Source of the DNA: an uncultured Lachnospiraceae bacterium
GTDB lineage: Bacteria; Bacillota; Clostridia; Lachnospirales; Lachnospiraceae
Reading direction: 5' to 3'
Length of the DNA stretch: 7,496 nucleotides
Assembly (NCBI GenBank): GCA_900313745.1
Contig: OMSM01000307.1
Coordinates: forward strand, 1 to 7,496
The translations under genes and the position numbers were made by a program. This document shows, in pieces, positions 6,474-7,496 of the stretch (position 1 is the stretch's first letter; each line of letters opens with the position of its first letter). Below the pieces are notes generated by a model. That model was not told the origin of the DNA. It searched no databases and was given only the letters and a program-made list of their open reading frames with translations.

Positions 6474-7496
6474 ATGTCTAAAGCAAGAGATATGGATGCG
6501 CTGCTTCAGCGCTTCGTCGACGAAGGTCTCTCCGGCTGCGGGTGCAAAATCACACAGCGGGGGGAGACTGTTTATGAGGGATATTTCGGCTATGCCGACG
6601 CGGAAAAGGGCGAACCTGTAACAGACAGGTCCGTCTTCCGCATGGCTTCCATGTCAAAAATCCCGCTCTACACCACCTGCATGATGCTCTACGAGCGCGG
6701 CCTCTTCAATCTCACCGACCCGCTTTATGAGTATCTTCCGGAGTGGAAGGAGAGCCGCAAGTTCGTAAAGCAGCCTAACGGCGACTACCGCATCGAGCCC
6801 TGCCGGAATGTGATCACGGTGAGTGACATACTTTCCATGAAGTGCGGGCTTCCCTACTGCAACTCCCCCGCTCCCACGGACGATCCCGTCATGACCTCCA
6901 TGCAGGAATGCATGAAGCCGCTCTGGGAGAAAGGGCACTACACGAACCGGGAGCACGTGGCGGCCATGTCCAAGGCCGTGCTCGCCTGCGAGCCCGGTGA
7001 GCACTGGATTTACGGTTTCTCGAGCGAGCTCGCAGCCGCATTGATCGAAGCAGTTACGGGCAAAGGTATCGACGAGTGCTTCAAGGAGCTCCTCTTCGAT
7101 CCGCTGGACATGCCCGACACCCGCTCCCGCTTCTTCGGTGATATTGAGCAGCGCATGGTGAAGATGTACACAAGGCGTCCTGACAATTCCCGCTTCTACG
7201 AGTACTGCCCGCTGGATGACAAGCATATCCCCGGCGAGGAGCACGAGGCCGGATGGATGCGGCTTTTCTCCACCGTGGAGGACTACTCCCATCTCCTGTC
7301 CATGCTCGCAAACGGCGGCGTCTACAAGGGCAGAACCATCATGGGGCGCAAGACCATCGACCTCATGCGGGACAACGGACTCACCCCGGAACAGATGAAG
7401 GACCTGGATGACCTGTATAACCGCGGATACGGTTACGGGTACGGCTTCCGCACGCTGGTGGACCGGGCGGCGGGCAATCACCCCGGCGCGCTGGGA
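6474..7496 (+). CDS. Beta-lactamase-fold serine hydrolase (class C / family VIII esterase-like), 3' end cut by window
   Basis: An open frame of 341 codons reaches the window edge with no stop. The ATG has GAGG 7 bases upstream. The active-site motif SxxK is S59-M-S-K62 in FRMASMSK, followed by a helix like that of penicillin-recognising enzymes. The SMKCGLPY stretch (121-128) corresponds to the common HTSGLPY. PGEHWIYGFSSELAA (174-188) is the region of the second motif, where Tyr180 is kept but YxN reads Y-G-F, as in carboxylesterase-type members rather than true AmpC enzymes. The sequence ends at HPGALG, about where the third motif is expected. There is no signal peptide, which argues against a periplasmic or secreted lactamase. 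Likely an esterase or amidase working in the cytoplasm on a substrate moved by the adjacent MFS protein. The motifs are seen; the role is inferred. Confidence 0.88.
   Translation, partial: MSKARDMDALLQRFVDEGLSGCGCKITQRGETVYEGYFGYADAEKGEPVTDRSVFRMASMSKIPLYTTCMMLYERGLFNLTDPLYEYLPEWKESRKFVKQPNGDYRIEPCRNVITVSDILSMKCGLPYCNSPAPTDDPVMTSMQECMKPLWEKGHYTNREHVAAMSKAVLACEPGEHWIYGFSSELAAALIEAVTGKGIDECFKELLFDPLDMPDTRSRFFGDIEQRMVKMYTRRPDNSRFYEYCPLDDKHIPGEEHEAGWMRLFSTVEDYSHLLSMLANGGVYKGRTIMGRKTIDLMRDNGLTPEQMKDLDDLYNRGYGYGYGFRTLVDRAAGNHPGALG

Noticed and set aside
6654..7481. A 275-codon open frame on the minus strand
   Set aside because: It lies entirely antisense to the serine hydrolase, which has clear active-site motifs and a ribosome site. 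The antisense translation is rich in His, Val and Gly with no family pattern, as expected for a GC-rich shadow frame.

Overview
The window looks like part of a chromosome from a moderately GC-rich Bacillota, probably a gut or rumen Clostridia such as Lachnospiraceae. The supports are clear Shine-Dalgarno sites before every gene, carbohydrate ABC permeases of the CUT1 type, a LacI-family regulator, and AT-rich intergenic DNA between GC-rich genes. The taxonomic assignment is inference; there is no rRNA or marker gene here.

Layout. Two units diverge from a 440-bp regulatory region (4816-5255). Leftward, in order of transcription on the minus strand, come a LacI-family regulator (3757-4815), a terminator and a fresh promoter in the following gap, a 575-residue cytoplasmic alpha/beta-hydrolase of the PHB depolymerase/feruloyl esterase type (1819-3546), and two ABC sugar permeases (885-1772 and 10-888) that overlap by 4 bp. 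Rightward, on the plus strand, come a 12-helix major facilitator transporter (5256-6452) and, 21 bp later, a beta-lactamase-fold serine hydrolase (from 6474) that runs off the right edge. No solute-binding protein, ATPase or glycoside hydrolase gene lies in the window. The binding protein is probably beyond the left edge or elsewhere, and CUT1 systems often share one ATPase encoded elsewhere.

How it may work. The ABC importer would bring in an oligosaccharide or other ester-substituted carbohydrate. The esterase has no signal peptide and would remove an acyl, acetyl or aromatic ester inside the cell. The LacI-type protein would sense the sugar. The divergent pair of MFS transporter and serine hydrolase repeats the logic of transporter plus ester/amide hydrolase and may be a second module under the same regulator.

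Most notable observation. The esterase is a tandem duplication of the alpha/beta-hydrolase fold. The C-terminal copy keeps the GxSxG nucleophile, the HGG oxyanion motif and the catalytic His. In the N-terminal copy all three have been replaced (Ser to Asp, HGG to RGE, His to Gly), so it looks like a built-in pseudoenzyme domain. The 440-bp divergent region also holds a 16-bp inverted repeat just after a candidate MFS promoter and leader hairpins with mutually exclusive pairing.
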